Source: Nothopassalora personata
Taxonomy: Eukaryota > Ascomycota > Dothideomycetes > Mycosphaerellales > Mycosphaerellaceae
Direction: 5' to 3'
Assembly (NCBI GenBank): GCA_033816765.1
Contig: CM066290.1
Coordinates: forward strand, 3,844,001-3,908,000
DNA: 64,000 nucleotides
Shown here in pieces: positions 10,078 through 20,454 of the stretch (within the stretch, counting starts at the first letter, position 1; the number at the start of each line of letters is the position of its first letter). A program made the translations under genes and the position numbers. The notes beneath the pieces are model-generated. The model was not told where the DNA came from. It saw nothing but the letters and a program-made list of their open reading frames with translations, and did no database searches.

Positions 10078-11280
10078 ATGCCTCAAAAGCTCCGTCTAGC
10101 AGTATCGCAAAGCCGGACCTTGTCGACACTCCAAGAGACCCTCGCCGATCTCGAAGCAACGACGAAACAAGCAGCTGGTCAGAACATCGACCTCATCCTC
10201 TTTCCAGAGGCGTACCTCGGAGGCTACCCACGCGGCTGTAGCTTCGGTGCCTCCGTTGGCTCACGCTCTGATGAAGGCCGCGAGCAGTTCCTTCAATACT
10301 TCAAGAGCTGCGTAGATCTAGGTGACACGCCTCAAGGAGCTGGCGATGCTTGGGTAGAACGCAGACTGCCCGTCCCCAAAGGTGAAGAATACAGAGGTGA
10401 CGGCACGAGGGAGTTTCTGGAAAGAGTCGCGAAGGAGACTGGAGTTTTCATCGTGACGGGATTGGTCGAGAAGAGTGGTGGGACACTTTACTGCGGCGCA
10501 CTATATGTGTGTCCACGAATGGGTGTGCTTGGCAAGAGGAGGAAGGTTATGCCCACTGGGAGCGAGAGGCTAATTTGGGGCCAAGGCTCGCCTTCTACGC
10601 TGAAGGCGGTGACTACGACGATCAAGGGCGTGAAGATCACCATGGCTGCGGCGATATGCTGGGAGAACTATATGCCATTGCTACGATCTGCTATTTACAG
10701 CCAGAATGTCAACTTATGGCTTGCACCTACTGCAGATGCGAGGGACACATGGCTGCCTCTCATGAGGACCGTGGGCAATGAAGGCAGATGCTTCGTGCTG
10801 AGTGCGATATCTTGCGTCAAGCGAAAGAATCTGCCGAATTGGGTGACTGGAAAGCCATCTTTGACTTCTTCTGCACCTGCAACGAACGGCATGCCCGAAA
10901 GCTCGCTATCGCCCCAACGTGGACGGCGAAGATCAACGTTCAAAGAGGAGAGGCACGAACTTGTACTTCCTGCCATCGGTGAAGGCTCCGATGTCAGCAA
11001 TAGTGCAGTGGTGACAAGTACGCCGAAAGTCATTGGCCAGACTGACCCACGTGGAGATGAGTACGCCTGCCGAGGTGGCTCTTGTGTTTGTGGGCCCAGA
11101 GGAGAGCTGTTGGCGGGTCCGTTGTGGGAGGTTGAGGACGGGGGATTGATCGTGCAAGATTGTGATTTCGAGGACTGCGAGCGTGGCAGGCTTGACCTTG
11201 ATGTTGCTGGGAGCTATTCGAGGAATGATGCTTTCCATCTGACTGTAGATGGCCTAGATCTGGATGTAGTTACTCGCTAG
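10078..11280 (+). CDS. Nitrilase-family carbon-nitrogen hydrolase (400 aa)
   Basis: A single open exon. The catalytic Glu-Lys-Cys triad of the nitrilase superfamily is visible: E44 in LFPEAYLGGYPRG, K156 in RRKVMPTGSERLIWGQG, and C194 in AAAICWENYMPL. The E-K-C motif wording, with the ERLIWG block after the lysine, points to the true nitrilase branch, which hydrolyses nitriles to carboxylic acid and ammonia, rather than to amidases. Residues about 265-345 are a polar, low-conservation insertion (Ser/Arg/Glu-rich). The family pattern resumes with GDEYACRGGSCVCGPRGELL and a C-terminal AFHLTVDGLDLDV. Length is slightly above the usual 320-370 because of this insertion. No signal peptide. The natural substrate cannot be told; a promoter may be shared with the remnant transporter region upstream. 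Confidence 0.9.
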   Translation: MPQKLRLAVSQSRTLSTLQETLADLEATTKQAAGQNIDLILFPEAYLGGYPRGCSFGASVGSRSDEGREQFLQYFKSCVDLGDTPQGAGDAWVERRLPVPKGEEYRGDGTREFLERVAKETGVFIVTGLVEKSGGTLYCGALYVCPRMGVLGKRRKVMPTGSERLIWGQGSPSTLKAVTTTIKGVKITMAAAICWENYMPLLRSAIYSQNVNLWLAPTADARDTWLPLMRTVGNEGRCFVLSAISCVKRKNLPNWVTGKPSLTSSAPATNGMPESSLSPQRGRRRSTFKEERHELVLPAIGEGSDVSNSAVVTSTPKVIGQTDPRGDEYACRGGSCVCGPRGELLAGPLWEVEDGGLIVQDCDFEDCERGRLDLDVAGSYSRNDAFHLTVDGLDLDVVTR

Positions 11281-11518
11281 ATGGTATGTCCAGCGTTTAG
11301 ACCAATCATTGGAGATGACTCAGGCGCTAAGTGATTGTTTCAGCAGGACATCGCGGCCACGACCGTATCTTGCGTCCGCATACAAAGCGCTATCGAGTAT
11401 TCGCACTGCGGGTCCAAGTGAGGGAAACTGAAGGTCTGTGGTCGATATGGGATACGTCCGGCGCGCAACGAAGCTATAAGTGAGTAGACAATGCACGCAG
11501 CACCTGTGGCCAGTGTAT

Positions 11519-12289
11519 ATGGGGTGTATACGGCGGGTGAGTACCAGGTCGCGCGTCACGAGTCAGTGCTTCGACTCGAAGACAAAACTGCCCACATTCA
11601 ATGGCAACCGTGATCTCAAGTCCAACAACCACCGCAACTACAACACCACCTCCGCCGCAACCAGTGCCACCGAAGCGGATGGACTCTTCTATTGCGCCAA
11701 TCACTTCATCTTCTACAACCCTTTGCAGCTCCAGTCTTTCGCCATCAACATTGGGGCCCTTCGCGAGAGCATGCTTCGGGAGATCACCCTACACTACCAC
11801 AACACCAGAGTGGGCGGCATCGAACTTGCAGAGATTACGCTCGGGCATCTGAGGCAACTCAAGGGGCTACAAATGCTCACTATCATATTGGCGAGCGACT
11901 TCAGCCGGAAGCTCAGATCCGGACACTATGATTATGCTTTCATGAACCTGCGAGCCGCCAATCCGGGCACCCTACCAGGAATCCCACACCTCTTAGACTT
12001 AAGAGATCTCAAGCACATTCAGCTTTGCGATCCGCCGCTTGCAGTGGAAGTGGAGGACCTCAAGAAGGACAAGGACTATCCGCACTTCAAGGACAACGCG
12101 CCCGAGATTCGTCGCAAGCGCGCGGTCGTGAAGCTGGATCTCGCGTTGCAGCACTTCAACGAAGCACTGTCAGACGCGCAGGAGGGCAAGGTGAACAGGA
12201 AGTTGTTGCAAGACAATTGCTGGCAGAGCTGGGACGTGTTTCCCACGTTGGACCACGATGGAATTCAGGACGCAAGCGCTCCGAAGTGA
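11519..12289 (+). CDS. Hypothetical protein, possibly 5'-truncated
   Basis: The open frame with the first ATG at 11519 gives about 256 aa. The convincing part starts near residue 50: EADGLFYCANHFIF and NPLQLQSFAINIGALRESMLR, followed by a segment with HLRQLKGLQMLTI. This resembles the C-terminal half of the abundant fungal F-box-like hypothetical proteins (DUF7730-type), in which a polypeptide around IYSEA..LFY normally precedes. The N-terminal 50 residues look unrelated and low complexity (polyThr/Asn). The gene may therefore lack its true 5' exon, or may be a truncated copy. No function can be assigned. Confidence 0.45.
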   Translation: MGCIRRVSTRSRVTSQCFDSKTKLPTFNGNRDLKSNNHRNYNTTSAATSATEADGLFYCANHFIFYNPLQLQSFAINIGALRESMLREITLHYHNTRVGGIELAEITLGHLRQLKGLQMLTIILASDFSRKLRSGHYDYAFMNLRAANPGTLPGIPHLLDLRDLKHIQLCDPPLAVEVEDLKKDKDYPHFKDNAPEIRRKRAVVKLDLALQHFNEALSDAQEGKVNRKLLQDNCWQSWDVFPTLDHDGIQDASAPK

Positions 12290-12568
12290 AAAGCTTGAGT
12301 GTCAAGATGGCGGCGATGCTCGCGCAGTTGGATCGATACAGTGAGCAGGGTCGCGCCCTCGACAGATGGCTCGCGTAAGAGCGGAAACGAGATAGCTGAC
12401 ATGTATGTAATCGCTTGTGGTACCCAAGTCGGTCCTGCCAACTCACATTCACATGTTTGCCACCCATTAACCTTACACACCCTCGTGCCGTGCACCGTCC
12501 CCACAGCCAAATCAATCACCAGCGGCGAACTTACCCAGACCTGATTAGATCATTCCGTGCACACCACT

Positions 12569-13678
12569 CTACTGCTCTTGCATCCAACTCTCAAGCGTCT
12601 CAATCACAGCCTCACCAACATCCCCACGTTCATCACCCTCAATCCACACATCCTCCTCCCGTAAACCCTCCACAAGCCTACGAACATGGTCCTCCCAATG
12701 TATCCAATGGAATTGCAAAGTATCGTCAAGCTCGACGCGGTTCAGCCAACTCATCGCGCCAGGTGAAGGCCGGACGAACTTGAACTCCTTGAGGAGCCAG
12801 GTGAAGAAGTCTGGCATCCCCATCCTCGCCCAGGCTTGGTCGAGAAAGGCGAGGCGCGCTTCGTTCGTGGTGAGGTAGGTCTGCTGGATTGAGCTTGGTG
12901 GCCTTCGAGGAGGTACTTGGGCGGGGGGTTGGATGTGTTGGCCTGAGGAAAGGGGATACATGGTGCTGCTGCTGTTGCTTGCTGCTGGTTTCTGCTGGCA
13001 AAGGACTTTGCCGAGAGCTGTGAGTGCAGCTCGACAGCCGCAAGTTAGGCTATCTGTATGTCCACTCGAATTGGAAGAGGTGTTGGCTCCTGCGAGTGTC
13101 GATGCTGCGCTTGTGCGCGCCGAGATTTTGTGCTCGCGGGCAGGCCGTCCGGTCTCGTTAACACTGTGTGCAGCGTGCGTTGGTGTAGATGCAGAGCTGA
13201 ATTGTCTAACGGCAAACTTACCCTCGGTCTAAATCGTGCTGTTCGTGCTGATTGTGCTGCGTGTCGAGGCTGTCGTCGAGGGTGTGGCAAGGCTTGCTCT
13301 CTCGGGCATATCTGTGGCCTTGACAACACTGATGTAGGGAAAGCCATGGAGTTTGGGAAGAATTCTGCCGCGATTTGTGTATCGACTGAGATCCTCGTAG
13401 CACTGTGGAGACTTGCTGGAAGGCACGATTTCGTCCACTTCCTGAACGTCGTCTATGATCACGTCTTCGATGGCCAGGAAACTGTCTGCTCTGGGGCGCT
13501 TTGTGATTTTGGCTGGATCAGAGCTGGGGATGATGGTGGAATGTCGATCCTCGCTGACGATACTACCGGCATCGCTATGGGAGTCGAATGTATTGGCTGT
13601 GATGGACTCAATCGTCATCTCGTCCAGGAAGTCGATGCGGATGTTGGTCGACTTTGGCATGCGTCGAAGAAATTTCAT
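12569..13678 (-). CDS. Hypothetical protein, single long frame broken by one TAG or by an unseen intron
   Basis: On the minus strand the frame from an ATG at 13678 to the stop at 12569 is open for about 370 codons except for one TAG at 13229-13231. The 5' part (149 aa) is acidic and Ser/Asp-rich (SIVSEDRHST, DVIIDDVQEVDEIVPSS). The 3' part carries a coherent helical segment (EARLAFLDQAWARMGMPDFF, then WLNRVELDDTLQFHWIHWED and EAVIETLESWM). A GTAAGT lies 7 bases after the stop, so it cannot remove it. I cannot tell a spliced gene with different boundaries from a nonsense allele or from two small genes (12569-12961 and 13229-13678). No domain recognised. Confidence 0.35.
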
Positions 13679-14346
13679 GGCGGCGGTCTCCAGTCCCAGG
13701 CCTGCTGAGAAGTGGGTTTGGTCGTTGGTGGTTCTGATTGTAGCGGTACGGGCTCACAGATCGTGAATGCGGCTCTGGCTCTGGAGCAGTGCACCGACGA
13801 TCAGAGAGATATGTGTTCTCTTGGAAAGGAGAGGATCTTGCTTGATGATGATCAGGAAATGGAATGCAAGATTACCAGCCGTATATAAACGCGCCCATTC
13901 TGCTAGAAAAAGCTTTGTCCTGGCACAATGGCTTGTTGTAAGGCGACAAGAAGCAGGAGAACGACACTAAAGTGAACAACGACATCGTGTCGCCACGTAA
14001 ACGCATGAGCAATGGTTTATCATGGAGTCGTTACAGCTCTGGTCATGCGGAGGAAGCTGTGGTCGTGGCGGTATACCATCTGCAGGTGCTGATCGGTTGA
14101 CTTACCATTAAGCTCGCACGGACGCCATGAGAGGTGAGACAGTGGGAAGAGATTTCCATACTGCGCTGCTCGAATGGGGGGAAGAGGTTGCTGAACCACT
14201 TCTTCAGATACTATTGAGGCCATATGAGGTGTACTGTTGTCGCATGATCATTGCATGGGCGCTGCGGCAATCGGAAAAAGTTAAAGGTTGCGGAAGTACG
14301 AACATTCGCTACTACACCTTGGTCAGTCATTCGCAACAACACAGTC
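13679..14346 (+). other. Intergenic, no gene seen
   Basis: Lies between the 5' end of the uncertain minus-strand gene and the 3' end of NPY1. Only short shadow frames; no repeat or RNA gene recognised. Confidence 0.4.
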
Positions 14347-15489
14347 TCACCGTCTGTGAAACAACTTCAGCACTCCTCTCAACACCTGATGCGCCATCAA
14401 CTGTGCCGGCGGTACTCGTGGTACAACATAACCTTTGAAGGGCGGCTCCCACATCGGATTTGCGCCATTTTTGAGAGCATGCTCGATCTCGCCAAGCTCA
14501 AACCACTTTGCCTCTTCAAGCTCCGTCTCAGGGTATGTAATGTTCTCACCGCCCTCCATGCACTGTCCCATGGCACCGATCAATAGTGTAGAAGGGTACG
14601 GCCATGGCTGCGAAGAGTGCAGCTGAACCCGATCGATCCTGACTCCAGTCTCTTCAAATGCTTCACGTCTTGTGGCGATCTCCAGTGACTCACCGGGCTC
14701 GACGAACCCAGAAAGGCAGCTGAAGTAGTTCTCTGGCCAGCGTTTGCCTCGTCCTAAGAGGACTCGCTTAGCATCATAAGAGATTGGAGCAATTATGACA
14801 GTGGGGTATGTCCGTGGGAATGCCTGGTTGTGCAGACCAACGCGATTTGGGCAAGATCTCTTGCGAGGAACACCAGCATCGCTGGGAGGGCAGACAACCT
14901 TATGGCCAGCATTGCTGACGAGTGTTCGGCCACCGCACGCGCTGCAGAAGCGATTTCTGGCGTTCCAATCCAGTAGCGAGCGGGCATGGCTGAGGATCGC
15001 AGAGTTGTCGCGATCAAGCTTGAGGTCAATTCGTGTTGGGGTGTAGTCTCTGCCCTTCTCTGCTTGCTTTGCTCTGAAAGAGTCGTAATGGCTCGAAGTC
15101 ACGTCGAGAGCAAAGTATGGCTGTCCGCGATAATGGCCTAACTGGACGGCATCGCTTCTACAGCCACCTTCCAGGTCTAAACCAAGGAACACCAAAGATG
15201 GATGATGCTGTTCCGGGTCGAACTCCTGGATTTGAGTCTTTTCATCTTTGTGGTATGGCTGTCCGATGAATTCTGCCACATCTTCGTAGCCAACGTATGC
15301 AAATTTCCCATCCCCGTCTCGCAATGCATTCAGCTCATTCAAGGTCAAGTCCTTTGCGCTTGAACTGGTCGAAGCCTTGTCCATCAGCTCATGCTGCATA
15401 CGCAAAAAGGCCATTCTGTCGATCCTCCCATTGGAGAAGTATGCATTGTTGCCATCGCCGAAGACTTCTGCCAAAGTCGACGGCGCCAT
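14347..15489 (-). CDS. NPY1: NADH pyrophosphatase (Nudix hydrolase, NUDT12/NPY1 type, 380 aa)
   Basis: Single exon, ATG at 15489. Hydrolyses NAD(H) to NMN(H) and AMP in this family, and the same fold can remove NAD caps from RNA. Three parts are visible: an N-terminal NUDIX-like domain (about 1-170); a four-Cys zinc ribbon C182, C185, C200, C213 (FCSACGG through KRSCPN); and a catalytic Nudix domain with a complete Nudix box at 261-283 (GFVEPGESLE followed by REAFEETGV). The family specificity motif SQPWPYPSTL follows about ten residues later and marks NADH pyrophosphatases. Yeast Npy1 is peroxisomal, but the C-terminus here (KLFHRR) is not an obvious PTS1. It shares a 220-bp divergent promoter region with the MRX8-like gene. 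Confidence 0.95.
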   Translation of the reverse strand: MAPSTLAEVFGDGNNAYFSNGRIDRMAFLRMQHELMDKASTSSSAKDLTLNELNALRDGDGKFAYVGYEDVAEFIGQPYHKDEKTQIQEFDPEQHHPSLVFLGLDLEGGCRSDAVQLGHYRGQPYFALDVTSSHYDSFRAKQAEKGRDYTPTRIDLKLDRDNSAILSHARSLLDWNARNRFCSACGGRTLVSNAGHKVVCPPSDAGVPRKRSCPNRVGLHNQAFPRTYPTVIIAPISYDAKRVLLGRGKRWPENYFSCLSGFVEPGESLEIATRREAFEETGVRIDRVQLHSSQPWPYPSTLLIGAMGQCMEGGENITYPETELEEAKWFELGEIEHALKNGANPMWEPPFKGYVVPRVPPAQLMAHQVLRGVLKLFHRR

Positions 15490-15709
15490 GACGTATCACT
15501 TGCTTCACATGTCGAAATGCTGATGTTGATAGAAAAGAAGTGCAGTCCACGTTCCATGTCCCCACTCATCAGGCACATGTACAGTAAAACCCTAACCAGC
15601 AACCCCTGTCGACCGTTCCGCCGGCTAGAACTACCAGGATAGGTAGGTACGACGAAACGTCAGCGCGGAAGTGAAAGCCAAGCCCCAGGAATCGCTCACA
15701 ACCATCAAC
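15490..15709. promoter_or_regulatory. Divergent promoter between NPY1 and MRX8, with telo-box-like site
   Basis: The start codons are only 220 bp apart on opposite strands, so the interval must serve both genes. It contains AAACCCTAA at 15587-15595, identical to the telo-box/Tbf1-type element found upstream of many fungal translation genes. Function here is inferred only from sequence match. Confidence 0.45.
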
Positions 15710-16759
15710 ATGAATCTCTTGCGCCTCCCATCAGCGCCGCGTCGCCAGGTCTACAGACCCATCACAGTATGCGCGAAAATACAGCGATTCCTCAACACCC
15801 CCACATCTCGCGAAGTCCCGGAAGATGGCCTCCCCACCAGCCAACCTCCCCAGAACCTCCTAACTCTCTCGCCCGAAACACTCAACTCGTACAACGTCTC
15901 GAATCCGCCTTCGTCCACCGAGCTGAAGCATGCCGACGCCTTCTTCACCCGCATCCCACCAACCCTGCTCTTCAGCGCGCCCTACTTCCGCGCCTTCCCA
16001 CCATCCCCCTTCCCCGAAGTGGCCTTCCTCGGCCGCAGTAATGTCGGCAAGAGCAGCTTGCTCAACGCCCTCTTCGGACGACCCAACGAGAAGACAGCGC
16101 ACGTCTCCAGAATTTCTGGCAGAACCCGCACAATGAACGGCTACGTGGTCGGAGGCGAGGGCATCATAGGCGCGAAAGCGCGAACTTACAAGAACGTGGA
16201 CGCAGCGAACGCAAGCGATCCCACGTGGAAACGGGTTGGGCGGGGAGGATTGGTGCTGGTTGATATGCCCGGGTATGGGATAGCCAGTCCGGGCTCGTGG
16301 GGCGTCGAGACTATGAAGTACCTGATGGAAAGGAAGCAGTTGAGACGAACCTATGTTGTGGTTAATCTGGTGCATGGGCTGAAGAAAAGTGATTTGCAGC
16401 TGTTGGTGGAATTGCGGCGGGAGGGGATCCCTCATCAGATTGTTCTGAATAAGGTGGATAAACTTCTCCGTCCCGGACCGAAATCACCCCCACCACAAAA
16501 GCTGCACAAGTGTTTACGCGCGCTGCGGGATACGCACGCAGTGCTCAAGCACAAGTTGAACAAAGCTGCGGCGGCCGTGGGCGGGGAGAGCACGATGCTT
16601 GATCTGCTCTGCTGCAGTGCAGAGAAGGCAATCGACGAGGAGGGCAGGAACAGGAAAATCGGGATTGATGAGTTGAGGTGGTCGGTTCTGACGGCCTGTG
16701 GGCTGGAGAACGAACCGTTACCGCGGAGCAAGACACAGAAGGGGAGGAACTGGCGGTGA
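15710..16759 (+). CDS. MRX8: Mitochondrial EngB/YihA-type GTPase (349 aa)
   Basis: The first ATG in the frame is at 15710; upstream codons in the same frame are not ATG. The N-terminus (MNLLRLPSAPRRQVYRP) is basic and acid-free, as expected for a mitochondrial targeting peptide. G1 (P-loop) is FLGRSNVGKSSLL near residue 108, G2 lies around SRISGRTRTMN, G3 is DMPGYG and G4 is LNKVDK, the arrangement of the EngB/YihA family (TRAFAC class). Bacterial members act in large-subunit ribosome assembly, and yeast Mrx8 works with mitochondrial translation. Divergent from NPY1. The open frame is a single exon and no key GTPase motif is missing. Confidence 0.9.
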   Translation: MNLLRLPSAPRRQVYRPITVCAKIQRFLNTPTSREVPEDGLPTSQPPQNLLTLSPETLNSYNVSNPPSSTELKHADAFFTRIPPTLLFSAPYFRAFPPSPFPEVAFLGRSNVGKSSLLNALFGRPNEKTAHVSRISGRTRTMNGYVVGGEGIIGAKARTYKNVDAANASDPTWKRVGRGGLVLVDMPGYGIASPGSWGVETMKYLMERKQLRRTYVVVNLVHGLKKSDLQLLVELRREGIPHQIVLNKVDKLLRPGPKSPPPQKLHKCLRALRDTHAVLKHKLNKAAAAVGGESTMLDLLCCSAEKAIDEEGRNRKIGIDELRWSVLTACGLENEPLPRSKTQKGRNWR

Positions 16760-17419
16760 GCGGAAGGGCCGAAGGAGAGAGTGGATGCATCGTCCGCATA
16801 TATGCCGATGGATGCGTGAATGTAGCGGACACGAGATGTGCGCGCGTTTCACCTAATGGCAGAACAACCAGGGAAACATCTCCTCGATGATGAGCCGCAA
16901 TCGAGGAGACACACGAATAATTTCAACAGAATATGGCAATGCTCAAGGCTACTCGACTGCTTACAAGTGATAGTGCCAGCAGGATCTGGTACGATGAAGG
17001 GCGACAGCCGATTCGACCTCTTCATTTTGTGTCCAAGAGCGTATATTCAAGACCAAGACCGCGATGGCCAAAGACTATTTACACAACTTCCTGGGGCTTT
17101 TGTGTTTTCTATCTGGGCCAGCCATGTTAGACGCCAACCAAAGCCAATAAGCCCCCGTCAACCATCATTACCAACGAGTGTGTTGGAGACCCTAAGGTCG
17201 CAAAGCCAAAAAGTCGAGCCTCAACCACAGAATAACCTCAAGATCGTAGCATCCTAGTGGATGTCTTCAGAAGGATGTTTGTTTTTGTCGATGATGACTT
17301 TCCAGTCGTTGGTCAGGCTCGCGTCTGAACCGCGGAATAATATATATCATGGCGTGTCGAAGCATCGACTGGTGGTGCAATAATTGATACTTCAGGAGAA
17401 ATGGCCTTGGTCCTGTCAA
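16760..17419. other. Convergent intergenic region
   Basis: Holds the 3' ends of the MRX8-like gene (plus) and Argonaute (minus). Only short open frames; nothing else recognised. Confidence 0.5.
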
Positions 17420-20400
17420 TTAGACGTACCATGTGGTCTCGCGCAAGCGTGCGTGCACGCCACCAGTCCACTCGTTGGCGCTATCGAAGACGGAAGAGTC
17501 GCTGCCGTGGTCCTCAGCAAGAGTACTGAAGAGATAGGCGCGGCCTCGTTCGGCGAGCAGGTCGGCGTAATAAGCGGGTGGGCAGATGGAGACAGCTTTG
17601 GTTGCACGATTGAAGAGATAGCAAAGGTGGTGGGTGAACTGCTCAAGTTCGTCTGCCTCGAATGAGACTTCATCCTTGATGACGACGTAATGAGCAGGGC
17701 GAGCTGATCCTTGAAGACCCTGATGAGCCTGGAGCCAGAATTCGCGAAGCACTTTGTGCGCAATGCCACGATCGACGACGGTGCCGGGGAGTGGATTCCA
17801 GGAGCCCTTCTCGCGCTGTGGATTGTAATCCGCATCCTCCTGGCGGGTTGGGTAGAAACGGGTGTGATGTCTCTTGCCGACGATGATGATCGCGATCTTT
17901 GGCCACTTCTCCTTGGATCCGTAGCGCTTCTCGAACGTCTTCTGGAAAGAGGGCAACTCGTGCCTCAGAACCAGACCGTATTGACCTTCGGAGACACCGT
18001 CGCGGTACACGACGATCTTCGACGGCAGTCGACCTTGGTTCTTCTTCAGCCAAAGGTCCAGTCGCTCACCGAGCATTTCCTCGATGGCGTCGACCATTTC
18101 CTGTTTGCTGGTCTGGGTGCGAATGCTGCCGGGCCATTGGATCATGTTGGCGTCCGTGCTGGCGACCATTGTAGCGATGCTTGGAGCGCCGTCGGTACTG
18201 CCTGGAGACGGGTGAGTTACGTCAACGCCCACAAGCATGGTGTTATTGTCGAGGGGCTTGACGACCGTGTTCTCGACGGTGTGTGAAACACCGCCACCCT
18301 TCAGGTTGAACTTCAGTGCCAAGTTGCCAAAGTACATTGGTTGACCCTGCTCTTTCTCGAGTTTCGACCCAACAGAGCAGATCGTGCCAATGCCATGCTC
18401 TACATCGCCGAAGTACTTGATGCGGGCGTAGAGCCACTTATCAGCCTCCGGAATAACCACGAAGAGCATGTCCACGCGGTTCTTCTCAGCTCTTTGGAAG
18501 GCTTGTGCAAGCTGTCGGTCATTGGACGCACGATTCTGCAACGTGAGCGGGTCCAGCAGCAGCTGAGCGGTTGGCCCGCGCTCGCCCATGTTGAGACCAT
18601 AATTCTGCAAGGAAGAAGCAAGGCGCGCGATCAGTTGGTCGGGGTTGCCTCTGAGAGCATCGCCTCTTGGTCCCTTGCGGCTGATGACCAGACACTGCCA
18701 TCTAGAAAACCTGCCAGGCCTGCTGAACTTCTGCTCGGCGAGGTTCCAGGAACCACCTCTTGGCACGATCTGCTTGTTGCCATACTTCACCTTGGGGCTG
18801 TCCAGCACCCGACCGGGCACGGTAATCATCTGTGTACCCACGCGAAAGCCGAAAGGCCCGACAGACTTATCCTGAGGATCTGCTTCACCAGGTGAATCGG
18901 CGAGACGAAATAATCGAAGGCCATTGCCAGGAGCGCCAGGCGTTCCAGCGATGGACTGGGCGTTAAGGTTAGGTGCCCTCGCCGCAAATCTCAGCATCTC
19001 CGACGTTTGATCACCACTCAAGAAGCGTCGATATGCCTGTCCGGGCAACACCGTGCACAATTCGGGTGGCATGTACTGCGGATCAGCCCTAGTGCCGACA
19101 TTGAAGACAGGCACATTGGGTCGCTGCAGAATGATGCCATGGTGGTTCTTGAAGTAATCAAAAACGGTGGTGTCGACGGGCTTGGGGTTCGGCTTTCTCG
19201 TGTCGGTGTAGAGGAACTTCACCTCCTTGGCGTTACCGAAGCGCTTCACGCGCCTGTCCCGATCAGTTGGCTTCGCAAAGCCGACGATGGTCTTCGTCTT
19301 GACCATGAAAGGTGTTGTCTGGCCATCTTTGACATATGAGCATTTCACCTTCAGCATGCGAATGAATGCCTCTTGTTGATCCGGCGAGCCGTTGAACTCG
19401 CGGAGCAGTTCAATAACCGGCATGTGCTTGAAAAATGCTCCTGCCGTAACGTTGAGATTGACCAGCAGTCGGTTGACAGCAGGGCGTACGGAAGAGTAGT
19501 ATCCACGCAGGGCCTCCAGGCCGCCGCCCAAGTCGTAAACCTCAACGCTGGGGTTGCCGTGAAAAGGGTGGAAGTTGTTCTGGCCAACTGCATGCACGGC
19601 ATTGGCGCTGTTGGGAGTCTTGGCGAGGATGATGTTGAAAAGCTGGACGACATCGCCGTTACCAGCGTATGTCGCTCCACTTTGACGACTCTTCAAGTAA
19701 TCGATGATGTGTCGTGGCTCGAACGAGCTCTGATAGTTGAGGCGAAACTCAAAGGTGTTTCGATCACGGGCTTGGCGTACAAAGTCTGGGACATCTTCTG
19801 AGCCCGATGATTCTGGAGTCGGGGCTGGAGCACCGCCCTCTGGGGGCAAAGTAAGCTTCTTGGTCTTGTCCCCGCCCATAAGCTTCTCCAGGTCCAGCTT
19901 AACGGAAGTTACTAGGATGGTACCGTAATCCGTTGCCCAGTCGAGTGTCTTGAACATCGGATTGGTGAGGATTGTGTCGATGGCACGGCGTCTCTTTTGT
20001 TTGCTGAGGTCCTGACGAATATCAATTTCGTATCGGTAGAGTGTCACGTCTTCCTGCTTCGCTTCGTATGAAGTAGTGAGTGTGAAGTAGTTCGTTCTGA
20101 GAACGATAGCCCTGCCCTTTGTGCCGTAACCACGTCGACCAGGAAAGCCATCGATGATTTTGCCGCGTGTTTCCTTGACGAGAGCATCCTCTACGCTTCG
20201 AACTTCGGTGTCGGGCTGGGGGATCGGTTGGCCATCGCTGTGAGAATGGTCAGCGGATTCACCAATGAGCACAAGTACCATACGTACAGGTAGATGCCTC
20301 CGCGTCCAGGCGGTGGACCCCGCATGGCCATTGGGCCGCCTCGACCACCACCGCCTCCGCGTCCTCCCCGAGAGTCTCCACGGCCTCTGTTCGGGGCACC

Positions 20401-20454
20401 GCCACGACCTCCACGGAAGTCACCGCCGCCGCGGCCTCTAGGATTGCCTGACAT
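17420..20454 (-). CDS. AGO: Argonaute (RNAi slicer, QDE-2/AGO family, 994 aa)
   Basis: Exon 1 is 20454-20288 and exon 2 is 20237-17420, with a 50-bp intron (GTACGT to CACAG, branch GCTGAC, phase 2). The N-terminus is an RGG-type Gly/Arg tract (about residues 3-50). ArgoN covers about 60-240, the PAZ region about 310-440, then Mid and PIWI (about 590-960). The PIWI catalytic residues can be placed: D728 (GVDVTHPSPG), E769 (SKQEMVDAIEE), D802 (VYRDGVSEGQ) and D948 in AYYADLLAERGR. The fourth position is Asp, not the His of metazoan Ago2; a DEDD tetrad is known in active budding-yeast Argonaute. The C-terminus LRETTWYV has the family-typical aromatic ending. It binds small RNAs and should cleave targets; intact coding suggests a working silencing pathway. 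Confidence 0.95.

Noticed and set aside
13058..13708. Cys-rich plus frame (CAACRGCRRGCGKAC) resembling a zinc cluster
   Set aside because: Cys spacing does not fit Zn2Cys6, and the frame is the antisense of a Thr/Ser/Ala-rich stretch.
15671..15709. Upstream extension of the MRX8-like frame
   Set aside because: The codon at 15671 is GTG; the first ATG is at 15710 and gives a fitting targeting peptide.
17420..20454. Inactive Argonaute because the fourth catalytic residue is Asp, not His
   Set aside because: An active budding-yeast Argonaute uses DEDD, so the Asp does not indicate loss of slicing.
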